From NCBI RefSeq assembly GCF_014648675.1, contig NZ_BMRO01000006.1, positions 364,646 to 428,645 of the forward strand: a stretch of 64,000 nt of DNA, given 5' to 3'. Both the position numbers and the translations under genes were made by a program. The notes under the pieces are model-generated. The model ran no database searches. It saw only the letters and a list, made by a program, of their open reading frames with translations, and was not told where the DNA came from. The stretch comes from Actinomadura livida. GTDB lineage: Bacteria; Actinomycetota; Actinomycetes; Streptosporangiales; Streptosporangiaceae. Below, piece after piece: positions 41,340 to 50,356 of this stretch (positions are counted from its first letter, which is position 1; the number at the start of each line of letters is the position of its first letter).

Positions 41340-42850
41340 CCGGAGACCCCCGTAACGATGTCGGTGGCGGCGTCGAGGAGCGGGCGGAGCGGCCAGGCGG
41401 TCACGCCGATGAGCGCGCAGGCGGCGAGGCCCGCGCCCATCGCGGCGGTGAGCACGCGCGGCGGCCGGAGCCCGGTGGCGGCCGACCCGGTCGCGGGGAG
41501 CGCGGCGGCTCCGGGGGCGTCGGGGCGGGAGCCCAGCAGCATTCCGGCCATCCGGGCGGAGACGGCGGCCATGACGACCAGTGTGAGCACGAGCGCGGCC
41601 GTCACGGCCCAGCCGAGGCCGGTGGCGAACCCGGCACGCACCATCGCGACCTCGGTGGCGAAGAGGGTGAACGGCGGGAATCCCAGCAGGGCCAGCAGCC
41701 CGGCGCCGAGGAAGAAGGAGAGCACCGGTGCCCGGCCGCCCAGGGCCCGGACGGCGTCGATGCGGCTGGTCCCCAAGGACTGCTGGACGCGGCCCGCCGC
41801 CAGGAACGAGACCGCCTTGGCGAGCCCGTGGCCGAGGATGTGCAGCAGGACCGCGGCCATGGCGAGCCGCGTCCCGATCGCGGTGCCGAGGGCCAGCAGG
41901 CCCATGTGCTCGATGCTGGAGTAGGCGAGCATCCGCTTGAGGTCCCGCTGGGCGAGCAGCAGCGCGGCCGCCACCGCCACGGAGGCCAGGGCGACGATCA
42001 GCAGCAGCGTCCGGGCGAAGCCGGCGCCGAGCGCGACGTCGGCGATCACCTTCACGCGCAGGACGGCGTACAGCGCCACCGAGAGCAGGACGCCCGACAT
42101 CAGCGCGGACACCGGGGCGGGGGCCTGGCCGTGCGCGTCCGGCAGCCAGGCGTGCAGCGGGGCGAGCCCGGCCTTGGCGCCGAACCCGAGGATCAGCAGC
42201 GCCACCGCGATGCGGGTCACGTCCGGGTCGAGGGACGCGGCGTGCGCCGTCAGCCGGGCCCAGTCGAGCGCGCCGGACGACGGGACGTGCGCGTGCCGCG
42301 CCGCGAAGTGCAGCAGGACGATGCCGAGCAGCGCCAGCGCGATCCCGGCCGAGCAGATCACCACGTACTTCCACGCGGCCTCGACGGCGTTGCGCGTGCG
42401 GCGGTGCCCGACGAGGAACGCGGTGACGATCGTGGTCGCCTCCACCGCGACCCACAGGACACCGAGGCTGGACGCCAGCACGGCCAGCGCCATCGAGGCG
42501 ATGAACCCCTGCGTCAGCACCCCGTACCGGCGCGCGTCGGCGGGGGTGGCGCGACCCGCCGCCCGCTCGGCGGCCAGGTAGGACGGGCTCGCGAGCATCG
42601 CCGGCAGCGCCACCGCGCCGATCACGAGCAGCATCAGCGCGGTGAGGGCGTCGGCGCGCAGCAGCCCGCCGAGCCCGGTGCGCGGCCGGTCCGCCGCCAG
42701 GACCGCGAGGCAGACCGCCGCCGCCAGCACGCCGGCCGCGGCGGCGGGGGCGAGCCACGCCGTGCCGCGGCGCCACCCGAGCGCGGCGTACCCGCAGGCG
42801 GCCAGCACCGGCACGGCGACCGGGGCGGTGAGCAGGATCGTCGTCATCAT
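41336..42850 (-). CDS. hycQ: NuoL/M-like antiporter subunit (HyfF/Rv0086-like)
   Basis: A 504-residue polytopic membrane protein with about 14 hydrophobic stretches. GFGAKAGLAPLHAWLPDAHG corresponds to the proton-path segment with the conserved Lys, QRDLKRMLAYSSIEHMG is the second characteristic block and HILGHGLAKAVSFLAAG the third. It should form a proton- or sodium-translocating half-channel of the complex. TGATG overlap with the HycP-like gene upstream and ATGA overlap with the HycE-like gene downstream. Confidence 0.87.
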   Translation of the reverse strand: MMTTILLTAPVAVPVLAACGYAALGWRRGTAWLAPAAAAGVLAAAVCLAVLAADRPRTGLGGLLRADALTALMLLVIGAVALPAMLASPSYLAAERAAGRATPADARRYGVLTQGFIASMALAVLASSLGVLWVAVEATTIVTAFLVGHRRTRNAVEAAWKYVVICSAGIALALLGIVLLHFAARHAHVPSSGALDWARLTAHAASLDPDVTRIAVALLILGFGAKAGLAPLHAWLPDAHGQAPAPVSALMSGVLLSVALYAVLRVKVIADVALGAGFARTLLLIVALASVAVAAALLLAQRDLKRMLAYSSIEHMGLLALGTAIGTRLAMAAVLLHILGHGLAKAVSFLAAGRVQQSLGTSRIDAVRALGGRAPVLSFFLGAGLLALLGFPPFTLFATEVAMVRAGFATGLGWAVTAALVLTLVVMAAVSARMAGMLLGSRPDAPGAAALPATGSAATGLRPPRVLTAAMGAGLAACALIGVTAWPLRPLLDAATDIVTGVSG

Positions 42851-43509
42851 CAGTCGTGCAGCTCCCGCAGGTCGTCCAGGTCGCTGTCGCCGAACACGTC
42901 GCGGATGCGGGACGTGAGGATCTGGAGCACCAGCACCGCCAGCAGCACGTCCAGCGACATGCCGAGCTCCACGATGAACGGCACGCCCGTGGTGGTCAGG
43001 AACGCGACGGCCGTGATGCCGTTGTCCATCATCAGGAACCCCGCCACCTGGGAGAGCGCGCGGCGCCGGGTGACCAGTACGAAGAACCCCAGCAGGACGA
43101 CGGTGAGCGCCACCGGCACGGCGCGGGTGGCCGGGGACGGCGCCAGCTCCACCACCGGGCGCGTCACGGCGAACGACAGCAGCGCCAGCAGCGCGGCGGC
43201 GACCAGCGACGAGGCCACGTTCACCAGCGGCTCGGTCTCCCGGAACGCCCCGCCGGCGAGCATCGCCCGGCGCAGCATCAGCGGCAGCACGGCGGCGCGC
43301 AGCACCAGGATCCCGGCGGCCAGCGCGACCGTCGCCGCGTGGCCCTCGTGCAGCCCGAGGACGGCGACGAGGGCGGCCAGGGCCGCGCCCTGGACGGCGA
43401 ACAGCCGGACGATGGCCGCCAGGTCGCGCCGCCACAGCGCGAGGACGCCCGCCAGCAGCAGGGCGCCGACGGCCATGTCGAGGGCGTGGACGTAGAGGCC
43501 GCCGCTCAT
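42850..43509 (-). CDS. hycP: HyfE-like membrane subunit (Rv0085-like)
   Basis: A 219-residue membrane protein with about six to seven hydrophobic segments, starting SGGLYVHALDMAVGALLLAGVLALW and ending with VLLAVLVLQILTSRIRDVFGD. The FFVLVTRRRALSQVAGFLMMDNGI stretch is conserved among HyfE/NuoK-type subunits. It contributes to the membrane arm. It overlaps both neighbours (ATGA and TGATG). Confidence 0.83.
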   Translation of the reverse strand: MSGGLYVHALDMAVGALLLAGVLALWRRDLAAIVRLFAVQGAALAALVAVLGLHEGHAATVALAAGILVLRAAVLPLMLRRAMLAGGAFRETEPLVNVASSLVAAALLALLSFAVTRPVVELAPSPATRAVPVALTVVLLGFFVLVTRRRALSQVAGFLMMDNGITAVAFLTTTGVPFIVELGMSLDVLLAVLVLQILTSRIRDVFGDSDLDDLRELHD

Positions 43510-44456
43510 GGCCCCGCCAGGAAGAACGAGGCGGCGACGGCGAGCAGCGCCATCAGGAACGAGCCGGCCAGCAGTTCGGGGACGCGGAACATCCGCAGCT
43601 TGGCCATGAACACCTCACCGGCGGCGAGGGCGCCGCCCAGGACGACGACCTTGGCGCTGAACGCCAGCAGCGCGACCGGCAGCATGAGCAGCGACGTCCC
43701 GGCGATGCCCCAGGGCGCGAAGAGGTTGGCGAACAGGCCGAGCAGCACCGTGAGCCGCATCGCCGACGCCCATTCGACGAGGGCGAGGTCCGGCCCGGCG
43801 TACTCCAGCACCATCGCCTCGTGGATCATCGTCAGCTCCAGGTGGGTGGACGGGTTGTCCACCGGGATGCGCCCCGTCTCGGCGATCGTGACGATGGCCA
43901 GCGCCACCGCCGCGAGCAGGCTCACCGGGGACACCACGAGCTGCGGGTCGTGGAGCGTGGTGGTGACGATCTCACCGAGGTTCGTGGAGCCGACCCGCGC
44001 CGACAGCGCGAACACCGAAAGCAGGATCGTCGGCTCCACCAGCGCCAGCACGACCATCTCGCGGCTGGCGCCCATGCCGCCGAACGCGGTCGCGGTGTCC
44101 AGGCCGGCGAGCGCGAGGAACACCGTGCCGAGCGCCAGCAGCGCGATCACCGCGAACAGGTCCGCGATGCCGTCCAGCGGCGAGGCGGTGGTGACGAGCG
44201 GGACCACCCCGGCGGCGACGAGCGCGGCGCCCGCCAGCACCAGCGGCGCCGCGCGGAACAGCACGCCGGTGCCGTGCGGGGCGATCGGCTCCTTGCGCAG
44301 CAGCTTGCGCAGGTCGCGCCACGGCTGGGCGACGCCGGCCCCGGCGCGTCCCTCCAGCCGTGCCCGGACCTGCCGCATCACCCCCACCAGCAGCGGCGCG
44401 CCCGCCGCCACCAGCAGGACCTGGGCGACCGCGCCGACGGTCCCCGCGGCGCTCAT
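43506..44456 (-). CDS. hycD: NuoH/HycD-like membrane anchor subunit
   Basis: A 316-residue membrane protein with about eight hydrophobic segments. GVAQPWRDLRKLLRKEP is the conserved amphipathic loop after TM1, ETGRIPVDNPSTHLELTMIHEAM is the NuoH/HycD quinone-cavity/junction motif, and SREMVVLALVEPT is another conserved Glu-containing block. It links the peripheral arm to the membrane arm. ATGA overlaps at both ends. Confidence 0.9.
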   Translation of the reverse strand: MSAAGTVGAVAQVLLVAAGAPLLVGVMRQVRARLEGRAGAGVAQPWRDLRKLLRKEPIAPHGTGVLFRAAPLVLAGAALVAAGVVPLVTTASPLDGIADLFAVIALLALGTVFLALAGLDTATAFGGMGASREMVVLALVEPTILLSVFALSARVGSTNLGEIVTTTLHDPQLVVSPVSLLAAVALAIVTIAETGRIPVDNPSTHLELTMIHEAMVLEYAGPDLALVEWASAMRLTVLLGLFANLFAPWGIAGTSLLMLPVALLAFSAKVVVLGGALAAGEVFMAKLRMFRVPELLAGSFLMALLAVAASFFLAGP

Positions 44457-46525
44457 CGGGTCACCGCCAGGACGATCAGCATCGCGGTGAAGGCGTAGAA
44501 GCCGTAGCCGACGTAGCGGTGGACGCTGCCGTTCGCCAGCGGGCGGGCGGCGCGGCCGGTCCAGCGGGCCGCCGCCAGCACCGGCCGGTACAGCCGGTGC
44601 TCGACCCGGTCGGCGACCTCGGTCCGGTAGCGGACGCTGTCGATCAGGTACGCCGACTCCTCGACCGGGGTGACGTCCAGGTCGGTATCGGGCGCGAGGA
44701 CGTCGTCGAACACCCGCACCAGCGGCTCGGCGAACGAGGTGGCGGTGTACTCCATCCGCGCGGAGGCCGGTCCGGCGCCGCAGTCCCACGGCCGGGCCCG
44801 GCGGCGGGCCCGGCCGGCCGCGGCCGCCCGCAGCACCCCGATCAGCACGACGGCCGCGACCAGCAGCGCGACGGTGATCAGGAGCGGGGACATGGTGCTC
44901 GGCATCCCGGCCGGCCGGAGCACGACGGGGCCGGTGACGGGGTCGGCGGCCGGCCCGGCCACCGCCGCCGCGACACCGACGGCGCGGGACAGCCCGTCGG
45001 CGATCAGCCCCGGCGCCAGCGCGGCGACGACGCAGCCCGCGGCGGCCAGGACCATCCCGGCGATCATCGCCGGGGGGCTCTCGTGCGCCCGCTCGGCGCC
45101 CGCGCCGCGGGGACGCGCCAGGAACCCGACGCCGAACGCCTTGGTGAACGCGGCGATGGCGAGGCCCGCGGACAGCGCCACCACCGCGACCGCGACCGGC
45201 ATGGTGACGGCGGCGACCGTGCCGCCCTCGGGGAGCGCGTGGACGAGGCTCTGCAGCAGCAGCCACTCGCTGACGAACGCGCTGCCCGGCGGCAGCGCCG
45301 AGGCCATCAGCGCCCCGACGCCGAACAGCGCGGTCGTGGCCGGCATCGGCGAGCGCAGGCCGCCGAGGGCGTCCAGGTCCCGGGTCCCGGTCGCGCGCAG
45401 CACCGACCCGGCGGCGAGGAACAGCAGGGTCTTGAAGCCCGCGTGGTTGACCACGTGCAGCATCGCCGCGGTCAGCGCGAGCGCCGCCATGGTGCGGGCG
45501 CCCGAGACCGACAGCAGGCCCGCCGCGCCCACGCCGACCAGGACCAGGCCCATGTTCTCGCAGGTCGAGTAGGCCAGCAGCCGCTTCAGATCGGTGGCCA
45601 CCACCGCCTGGAGGATTCCGTACAGGGCCGACACGGCACCGGCCGCGAGGACGATCAGCCACCACCACGCCGGCCCGCCGCCGAGCAGGTCCAGCCCCAC
45701 CCGGACGATCCCGTACACGCCCATGTTCACCATCGCCGCGCTCATCAGCGCGGACACGTGGCTGGGCGCCTCGGGGTGGGCGCGCGGCAGCCAGACGTGC
45801 AGCGGCACGATGCCCGCCTTGGAGGCGAACCCGGCCAGCGTCGCGACGAAGACGGCGCTCCGCACGGCCGGGGGCAGGCCGTCCGCTGCCTCCCGCAGCC
45901 GGTCGAACGACTCGCCGTGGGACGCGGCGGCGAATCCGGCGAGGCCCGCGAGGATCGCGACCAGCCCAAGGTGGGTCATGACCGCGTACCAGAGCCCGGC
46001 CTCCCCCACCGACGCGCGCCGCCGGTGCTCGGCGACGACCAGCAGCAGCGACGTGATCGCCATGAGCTCCCAGGCGAGCAGGAACGTGGTCACGCTCGCC
46101 GCGGCGGGCACCAGCAGCATCGCCAGCACGAACAGCGGCAGCATGGCCTGCACGGCCCGGCCGTCCAGCCCGTGCCCGCCGTCCAGCCCGTGCCCGGCGT
46201 CCGGCCCGTCCCGGCCCGGACGGCTGTAGCCGGCCGCGTACACGGCGGCGCACACCGCGACCGCGCCGGTCACGGCGATGAACAGCCCGCCCAGCGGATC
46301 GACCGCCAGCCGCACGCCGGCCAGGGGCAGCAGGTCCGGCAGCCACGCCGACCAGGGGCGGCCGGCCATCGCGGAGAGGCCGGCGGCGACCGCGGCTGCC
46401 CCCGCGGCGGCCGTCGCCCCGCCCACCGCCGCCGGGCGGACCCGGCGCGGGAGCGCGGCAGCGGCGGCGGCGAGCAGTCCGAGCGCCAGTGCCGCGCAGA
46501 ACGCGGCACCGGTCGGGTTCGTCAT
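44453..46525 (-). CDS. HyfB-like antiporter subunit (Rv0083-like)
   Basis: A 690-residue membrane protein. The NuoL-like core has LLAWELMAITSLLLVV, FASKAGIVPLHVWLPRAHP with the channel Lys, TDLKRLLAYSTCENMG and HVVNHAGFKTLLFLAAG. The C-terminal 130 residues, after RARPWDCG, include a soluble segment and a last helix as in HyfB. It is a second ion-translocating subunit of the complex. An HGLD repeat lies in the loop near residues 107-125. ATGA overlaps with both neighbours. Confidence 0.88.
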   Translation of the reverse strand: MTNPTGAAFCAALALGLLAAAAAALPRRVRPAAVGGATAAAGAAAVAAGLSAMAGRPWSAWLPDLLPLAGVRLAVDPLGGLFIAVTGAVAVCAAVYAAGYSRPGRDGPDAGHGLDGGHGLDGRAVQAMLPLFVLAMLLVPAAASVTTFLLAWELMAITSLLLVVAEHRRRASVGEAGLWYAVMTHLGLVAILAGLAGFAAASHGESFDRLREAADGLPPAVRSAVFVATLAGFASKAGIVPLHVWLPRAHPEAPSHVSALMSAAMVNMGVYGIVRVGLDLLGGGPAWWWLIVLAAGAVSALYGILQAVVATDLKRLLAYSTCENMGLVLVGVGAAGLLSVSGARTMAALALTAAMLHVVNHAGFKTLLFLAAGSVLRATGTRDLDALGGLRSPMPATTALFGVGALMASALPPGSAFVSEWLLLQSLVHALPEGGTVAAVTMPVAVAVVALSAGLAIAAFTKAFGVGFLARPRGAGAERAHESPPAMIAGMVLAAAGCVVAALAPGLIADGLSRAVGVAAAVAGPAADPVTGPVVLRPAGMPSTMSPLLITVALLVAAVVLIGVLRAAAAGRARRRARPWDCGAGPASARMEYTATSFAEPLVRVFDDVLAPDTDLDVTPVEESAYLIDSVRYRTEVADRVEHRLYRPVLAAARWTGRAARPLANGSVHRYVGYGFYAFTAMLIVLAVTR

Positions 46526-47007
46526 CGGCCGGTGAGCCCGCGCAGCGCCGCGACGATCGCCTCCGGCTCCGGCGGGCAGCCGGGCACCTCGGCGTCGACC
46601 GGGACGACGTCGTCCACCGGGCCCGCCACCCCGTACGCCTCGGCGAACACGCCGCAGCCGCGGGCGCAGTCGCCGAGCGCCACCACGACCTTCGGCTCCG
46701 GCACCGCCTCGTAGGTGCGCCGCAGCGCCACCCGCATGTTGCGGGTCACCGGCCCGGTCACCAGCAGCGCGTCGGCGTGCCTGGGCGACGCGACCAGCCG
46801 CGCCCCGTAGCGCTCGGCGTCGTGGACGGGCCCGAACGCCGAGGCGATCTCGACCTCGCAGCCGTTGCAGGACCCGGCGTCCACGTGCCGGATCTGGACC
46901 GAGCCCCGCAGTTCGCCCGCGGCCCCGGGCACGGTGCCCCGGGGGCGCGCGGGCGGGTCCTCGGCGACCCGACCGGTCCTGATGATCTTGCGGAGCAGCT
47001 CTCTCAC
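46522..47007 (-). CDS. NuoB/HycG-like iron-sulfur subunit (Rv0082-like)
   Basis: A 161-residue protein with the cysteines that hold the [4Fe-4S] cluster N2 equivalent: AGSCNGCEVEI, GDCARGCGVFAEAYG and PGCPPEPEAIV. TGPVTRNMRVALRRTYEAVPEPKVVVALGDCA is the NuoB core. It would transfer electrons to the substrate/quinone site at the interface with the HycE-like subunit. The GTG at 47007 (VRELLRKII) is preferred; the frame is open further upstream through the operator. It is the first structural gene after the ArsR gene. Confidence 0.85.
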   Translation of the reverse strand: MRELLRKIIRTGRVAEDPPARPRGTVPGAAGELRGSVQIRHVDAGSCNGCEVEIASAFGPVHDAERYGARLVASPRHADALLVTGPVTRNMRVALRRTYEAVPEPKVVVALGDCARGCGVFAEAYGVAGPVDDVVPVDAEVPGCPPEPEAIVAALRGLTGR

Positions 47008-47072
47008 CGGGTTCCCCGACGTGCGATGGCGGACAGGTCCGCGCGGCTGCGAGAATCTTCGCATCCTGCGCA

Positions 47073-47090
47073 ATTGCCAATATTAGCAAT
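47073..47090 (-). promoter_or_regulatory. ArsR operator before the Hyc-like operon
   Basis: The near-perfect palindrome TTGCCAATATTAGCAA (47074-47089) sits 66 bases upstream of the NuoB-like start. On the minus strand TTGGCA inside it and GATTCT are 17 nt apart and could be -35 and -10. Its sequence is almost the same as a site upstream of the ArsR gene (see 47573-47604), so both are probably bound by the regulator encoded between them. Confidence 0.68.
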
Positions 47091-47132
47091 CGTTGAGGTG
47101 TGCAACGAACGGGCGGGCGCGACCCGCCCGCG

Positions 47133-47486
47133 CTACCGGGACCGGCGCTCGCCCGGCGGGCGGTCGGCGCGCAGGTCGTCCAGGAGCTCCGCCTGCCCCG
47201 TGAGCACCCCGGTGAGGATCGACCGCGCGACCGCGAGGAGGTCGGCGATCTGGGGGCTGGTCAGCGAGTAGATGACCGTGACCCCCTCCTTGCGGGAGAC
47301 GACCAGTCCCGCCCGGCGCAGCACGGCGAGCTGCTGGGACAGGTGGGCCGGCTCGATCCCGACCTCCGGCAGCATCTCGGCGACCGCGTGGTCGCGCTCG
47401 CTCAGCAGCTCCAGCACGCGGATCCGGGCCGGGTGCCCGAGCGTCTTGAAGAACTCGGCCTTGAGCTGGTACAGCGGCGTGCTCAC
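47133..47486 (-). CDS. ArsR-family regulator, Rv0081-like
   Basis: A 117-residue regulator that resembles M. tuberculosis Rv0081 in sequence and in gene context: PLYQLKAEFFKTLGHPARIRVLELLSERDHAVAEML, then GIEPAHLSQQLAVLRRAGLVVSRKEGVTVIYSL. No metal-binding CxC is present. Rv0081 is a hypoxia-linked regulator that represses its own operon. The GTG at 47486 is chosen because homologues start at this point; the frame is open upstream to 47588 through the operator. It controls the operon downstream by inference. Confidence 0.88.
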   Translation of the reverse strand: MSTPLYQLKAEFFKTLGHPARIRVLELLSERDHAVAEMLPEVGIEPAHLSQQLAVLRRAGLVVSRKEGVTVIYSLTSPQIADLLAVARSILTGVLTGQAELLDDLRADRPPGERRSR

Positions 47487-47572
47487 GGCAGGCGGCCCCT
47501 CGGGGTCTCCGCAGCGGCCGGCCGGTGATACTGGGTCCACCCGACGGCGTTTCTGCTGATTGGGTGATCGGC

Positions 47573-47604
47573 TTACCAAATATGGCAATTGCTAATACTA
47601 GCAA
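47573..47604 (-). promoter_or_regulatory. Double operator before the Rv0081-like gene
   Basis: TTGCTAATACTAGCAA (47589-47604) is an inverted repeat with 6-bp arms, and immediately next to it TTACCAAATATGGCAA (47573-47588) is a weaker copy of the same pattern. They are back-to-back with no gap, about 90-120 bases upstream of the ArsR start. The first matches the site at 47074-47089 at 13 of 16 positions. Autoregulation with cooperative binding is the likely reading. Confidence 0.65.
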
Positions 47605-47666
47605 CTCCATCCCGGCCGGGCGCCCGCCGCACCGGCGGGTGCGGCGGCGGCCCGCCGAGGTAGGGG

Positions 47667-48260
47667 CTACCGGGCGATCCGGTAGGTCACGTGGGTCACC
47701 ATGCCGGTGCCGGACACGGCGGCCGGTTCGAGCCGCAGGTCGCCGACGCCGGTGAACAGCCGCTCCCCCGCGCCGAGGACCATCGGGGCGATGTGCAGGC
47801 GCAGCTCGTCGATCAGGCCCGCCGCGAGGTACTGGTTCACCGTCTGCGCTCCGCCGCAGATCGCGACGTCCTGGTCGCCGGCGGCCTCCCTCGCCTGCGC
47901 CAGCGCGGCCTCGATGCCGCCGGTGACGAAGTTGAACGTCGTGCCGCCCTTCATGGGGACGGGCTCGCGCGGGTAGTGCGTCAGGACGAACACCGGCGCG
48001 TGGTAGGGCGGCTCCTCGCCCCACCAGCCGTTCCAGGCCAGGTCCCATTCGCCGCGTCCCGAGGCGAACATGTTGCGGCCCATGACGAACGCCCCGGCCG
48101 CCGTGATGGCCTCGATGACCTCGGTGTGGGCGTCGGGCTCCTCGAACATCCACCGGTGCAGCCGCTCGCCGTTGTCGCCGAGCGGCTCGTCCAGCCGCTG
48201 GTTCGGCCCGGCCACGTAGCCGTCGACGGACATCCCGATGTCGCAGGTCACCTTGCTCAT
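47667..48260 (-). CDS. Dihydrofolate reductase/RibD C-terminal-like protein
   Basis: A 197-residue protein of the RibD_C/DHFR-like family: DIGMSVDGYVAGPNQ at the start, GAFVMGRNMFASG, PVFVLTHYPREPV and ICGGAQTVNQYLAAGLIDELRLHIAPMVLGAGERLF. It binds NADPH and a pterin- or pyrimidine-like substrate, but physiological roles of these stand-alone members are mostly unknown. The ATG at 48260 follows AGGGAGGG. It is divergent from the sulfatase-like gene, with about 270 bases between them. Confidence 0.88.
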   Translation of the reverse strand: MSKVTCDIGMSVDGYVAGPNQRLDEPLGDNGERLHRWMFEEPDAHTEVIEAITAAGAFVMGRNMFASGRGEWDLAWNGWWGEEPPYHAPVFVLTHYPREPVPMKGGTTFNFVTGGIEAALAQAREAAGDQDVAICGGAQTVNQYLAAGLIDELRLHIAPMVLGAGERLFTGVGDLRLEPAAVSGTGMVTHVTYRIAR

Positions 48261-48529
48261 GTCGATCCCTCCCTTGGGCGCCCCTCCGGCGCCGCTCACC
48301 CATTGGTCGGAGCGGCCCGCACGTTCTCGACATGCCCGCGAAGGAAACCGGGCGGTCAATTCGCGCCCCGTCGAGCGCGCGGCTGAACGCGAACAGCTCA
48401 TCGGCGTCGTACCGGCGGTGCGTGATGGCCGCCACGGGGTGGAACATGGAAACGTTGAACCGGTCTCCGCCCGGTCCGCGTGCAGTAGGTGTCGCGTCTG
48501 CGGCGGGGACCGGACCAGGGGAGGACGCG

Positions 48530-50260
48530 CTGACCACCACCACCGATAGCCGCATGGAGCGGGTGGACGACGAGGGCGCCGGCGGCGGGCACGCCGGCGA
48601 GCCCGCGGAGGAGGCCGGCGGCCGGGAGCCCGGGGACCGGGAGCCGGGCCGCGGGCGGCGGTGGCGCCGGATCGCGGGCCGGGCCTGCACCGCCGCCGCC
48701 TTCCTGTTCGTGCTGGCGGCGCTCGTCGCGCCGGCCGAGCTCACCCGGCTGACCCCGGCCGCGTTCGCGCGGATCCCGGTCGAGGGGATCGTTGGCGTCG
48801 CCCTGATCCTCCTGGTGCCGGCAAGGGCGCGGCGGTACGTCGCCGGGGCGGCGGGCGCCGTGCTCGGGCTGCTGCTCGTCCTGAAGGTGATGGACATCGG
48901 CTTCGAGGCCGTGATGTTCCGGCCGTTCGACCTCGTCCTCGACTGGCCGCTGCTCGGGCCCGCCGTCGAGTTCGTCGAGAAGTCGTCCGGCCGGACGGGC
49001 GCGATCGGCGTGCTGGTCCTCGCGGTGGTGCTGGCCGTCGCCGTGGCCGTGCTCATGGCGCTGTCGGCGCTGCGGCTGGCCCGCGTGGCCGCCCGGCACC
49101 GAAGGACGTCGGTACGCGCCGCCGCCGCGCTCGGCACCGTGTGGGTCCTGTGCGCGGCGCTCGGCGTCCAGGCGGCCGACGGCCTGCCGGTCGCGTCGAG
49201 GAGCACCGCCGTGCTCGCCTACGACCACACCGTGCAGGTCCGGTCCAGCCTGAACGACGGGGAGGAGTTCGCCGAGGCCGCCGCCGTCGACGCCTTCCGC
49301 GGCACGCCCACCGACCAGTTGCTGACGGGGCTGCGCGGCAAGGACGTCGTCCTGGCCTTCGTGGAGAGCTACGGTCGCTCGGCGCTGGAGCACCCCGAGT
49401 ACGCGGCGCAGGTCGGCGGCGTCCTGGACGCGGGCACGCGGCGGCTGGACGAGGCCGGGTTCTCCGCGCGCAGCGGCTGGCTCACCTCGCCCACCACGGG
49501 CGGCGGGAGCTGGCTGGCGCACGCGACCCTGCTGTCGGGCCTGTGGGTCGACAACGAGCAGCGCTACCGGACCCTCGTCAACAGCGACCGCTTCACCCTC
49601 AACCAGGCGTTCCAGCGGGCCGGTTCCCGGACGGTCGCGCTCATGCCGGCCATCACCCGGACCTGGCCCGAGGGCGGCTTCTTCGGCTACGACAAGGTGT
49701 ACGACAGCCGCAACACCGGCTACCGGGGGCCGCGCTTCGCGTTCGCCACGATGCCCGACCAGTACACGCTGTCGGTCCTCCAGCGCAACGAGCTCGCGGC
49801 CGACGACCGCGCCCCCGTGATGGCGGAGGCGGCCCTGGTGTCGAGCCACGCGCCGTGGGCCGCGATCCCCCGCCAGGTCCCGTGGGACCAGGTCGGCGAC
49901 GGCTCGGTCTTCCAGGGCATGGGCAAGGGCGACGACGCGCCGTGGCCCCCGCCGGACGAGATCCGCGGCGAGTACCGCAAGTCGATCGAGTACACGCTGA
50001 ACACGCTCATCTCCTACGTGGAGACCTACGGCGACGACGACACCGTGCTCGTCTTCCTCGGCGACCACCAGCCGTCCCCGGTCCTCGCGGGCCAGGGCGC
50101 GAGCCGGGACGTGCCGATCACGGTCGTCGCCAAGGACGAGGCGGTCCTGGCGAAGATCTCCGGGTGGGGCTGGCAGGACGGGCTCAAGCCCGCGAAGAAC
50201 AGCCCGGTCTGGCCGATGCACGCGTTTCGCGACCGATTCCTCACGGCTTTCGGCGGCTGA
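48530..50260 (+). CDS. Membrane-anchored sulfatase/LTA-synthase-like phosphotransferase
   Basis: About 570 residues. The N-terminal half has four to five hydrophobic segments (FLFVLAALVAPAELTRL, YVAGAAGAVLGLLLVLKVM, GAIGVLVLAVVLAVAVAVLM) and the C-terminal half is an alkaline-phosphatase-fold domain outside the membrane: VVLAFVESYGRSAL, TGGGSWLAHATLLSG (Thr/Ser nucleophile region) and VLVFLGDHQPSP (metal-binding Asp-His). Related enzymes transfer phosphoglycerol/phosphoethanolamine to envelope polymers. A CTG at 48530 has AGGGGAGG five bases upstream and is my preferred start; the next in-frame ATG is at 48554 without an RBS. Confidence 0.8.
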   Translation: MTTTTDSRMERVDDEGAGGGHAGEPAEEAGGREPGDREPGRGRRWRRIAGRACTAAAFLFVLAALVAPAELTRLTPAAFARIPVEGIVGVALILLVPARARRYVAGAAGAVLGLLLVLKVMDIGFEAVMFRPFDLVLDWPLLGPAVEFVEKSSGRTGAIGVLVLAVVLAVAVAVLMALSALRLARVAARHRRTSVRAAAALGTVWVLCAALGVQAADGLPVASRSTAVLAYDHTVQVRSSLNDGEEFAEAAAVDAFRGTPTDQLLTGLRGKDVVLAFVESYGRSALEHPEYAAQVGGVLDAGTRRLDEAGFSARSGWLTSPTTGGGSWLAHATLLSGLWVDNEQRYRTLVNSDRFTLNQAFQRAGSRTVALMPAITRTWPEGGFFGYDKVYDSRNTGYRGPRFAFATMPDQYTLSVLQRNELAADDRAPVMAEAALVSSHAPWAAIPRQVPWDQVGDGSVFQGMGKGDDAPWPPPDEIRGEYRKSIEYTLNTLISYVETYGDDDTVLVFLGDHQPSPVLAGQGASRDVPITVVAKDEAVLAKISGWGWQDGLKPAKNSPVWPMHAFRDRFLTAFGG

Positions 50261-50356
50261 TCCGATTGGCGGGACGGCATTCCGGGAATGGTCAATGACG
50301 ATCAGAATCCGCAGGTGCCCGACCCACCCCCCGCCAACTCCTGTGGAAGGCCCAGC

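Noticed and set aside
39846..46525. Formate hydrogenlyase or [NiFe]-hydrogenase group 4
   Set aside because: The large subunit lacks the Ni-binding cysteine pairs, and no formate dehydrogenase or maturation genes are nearby.
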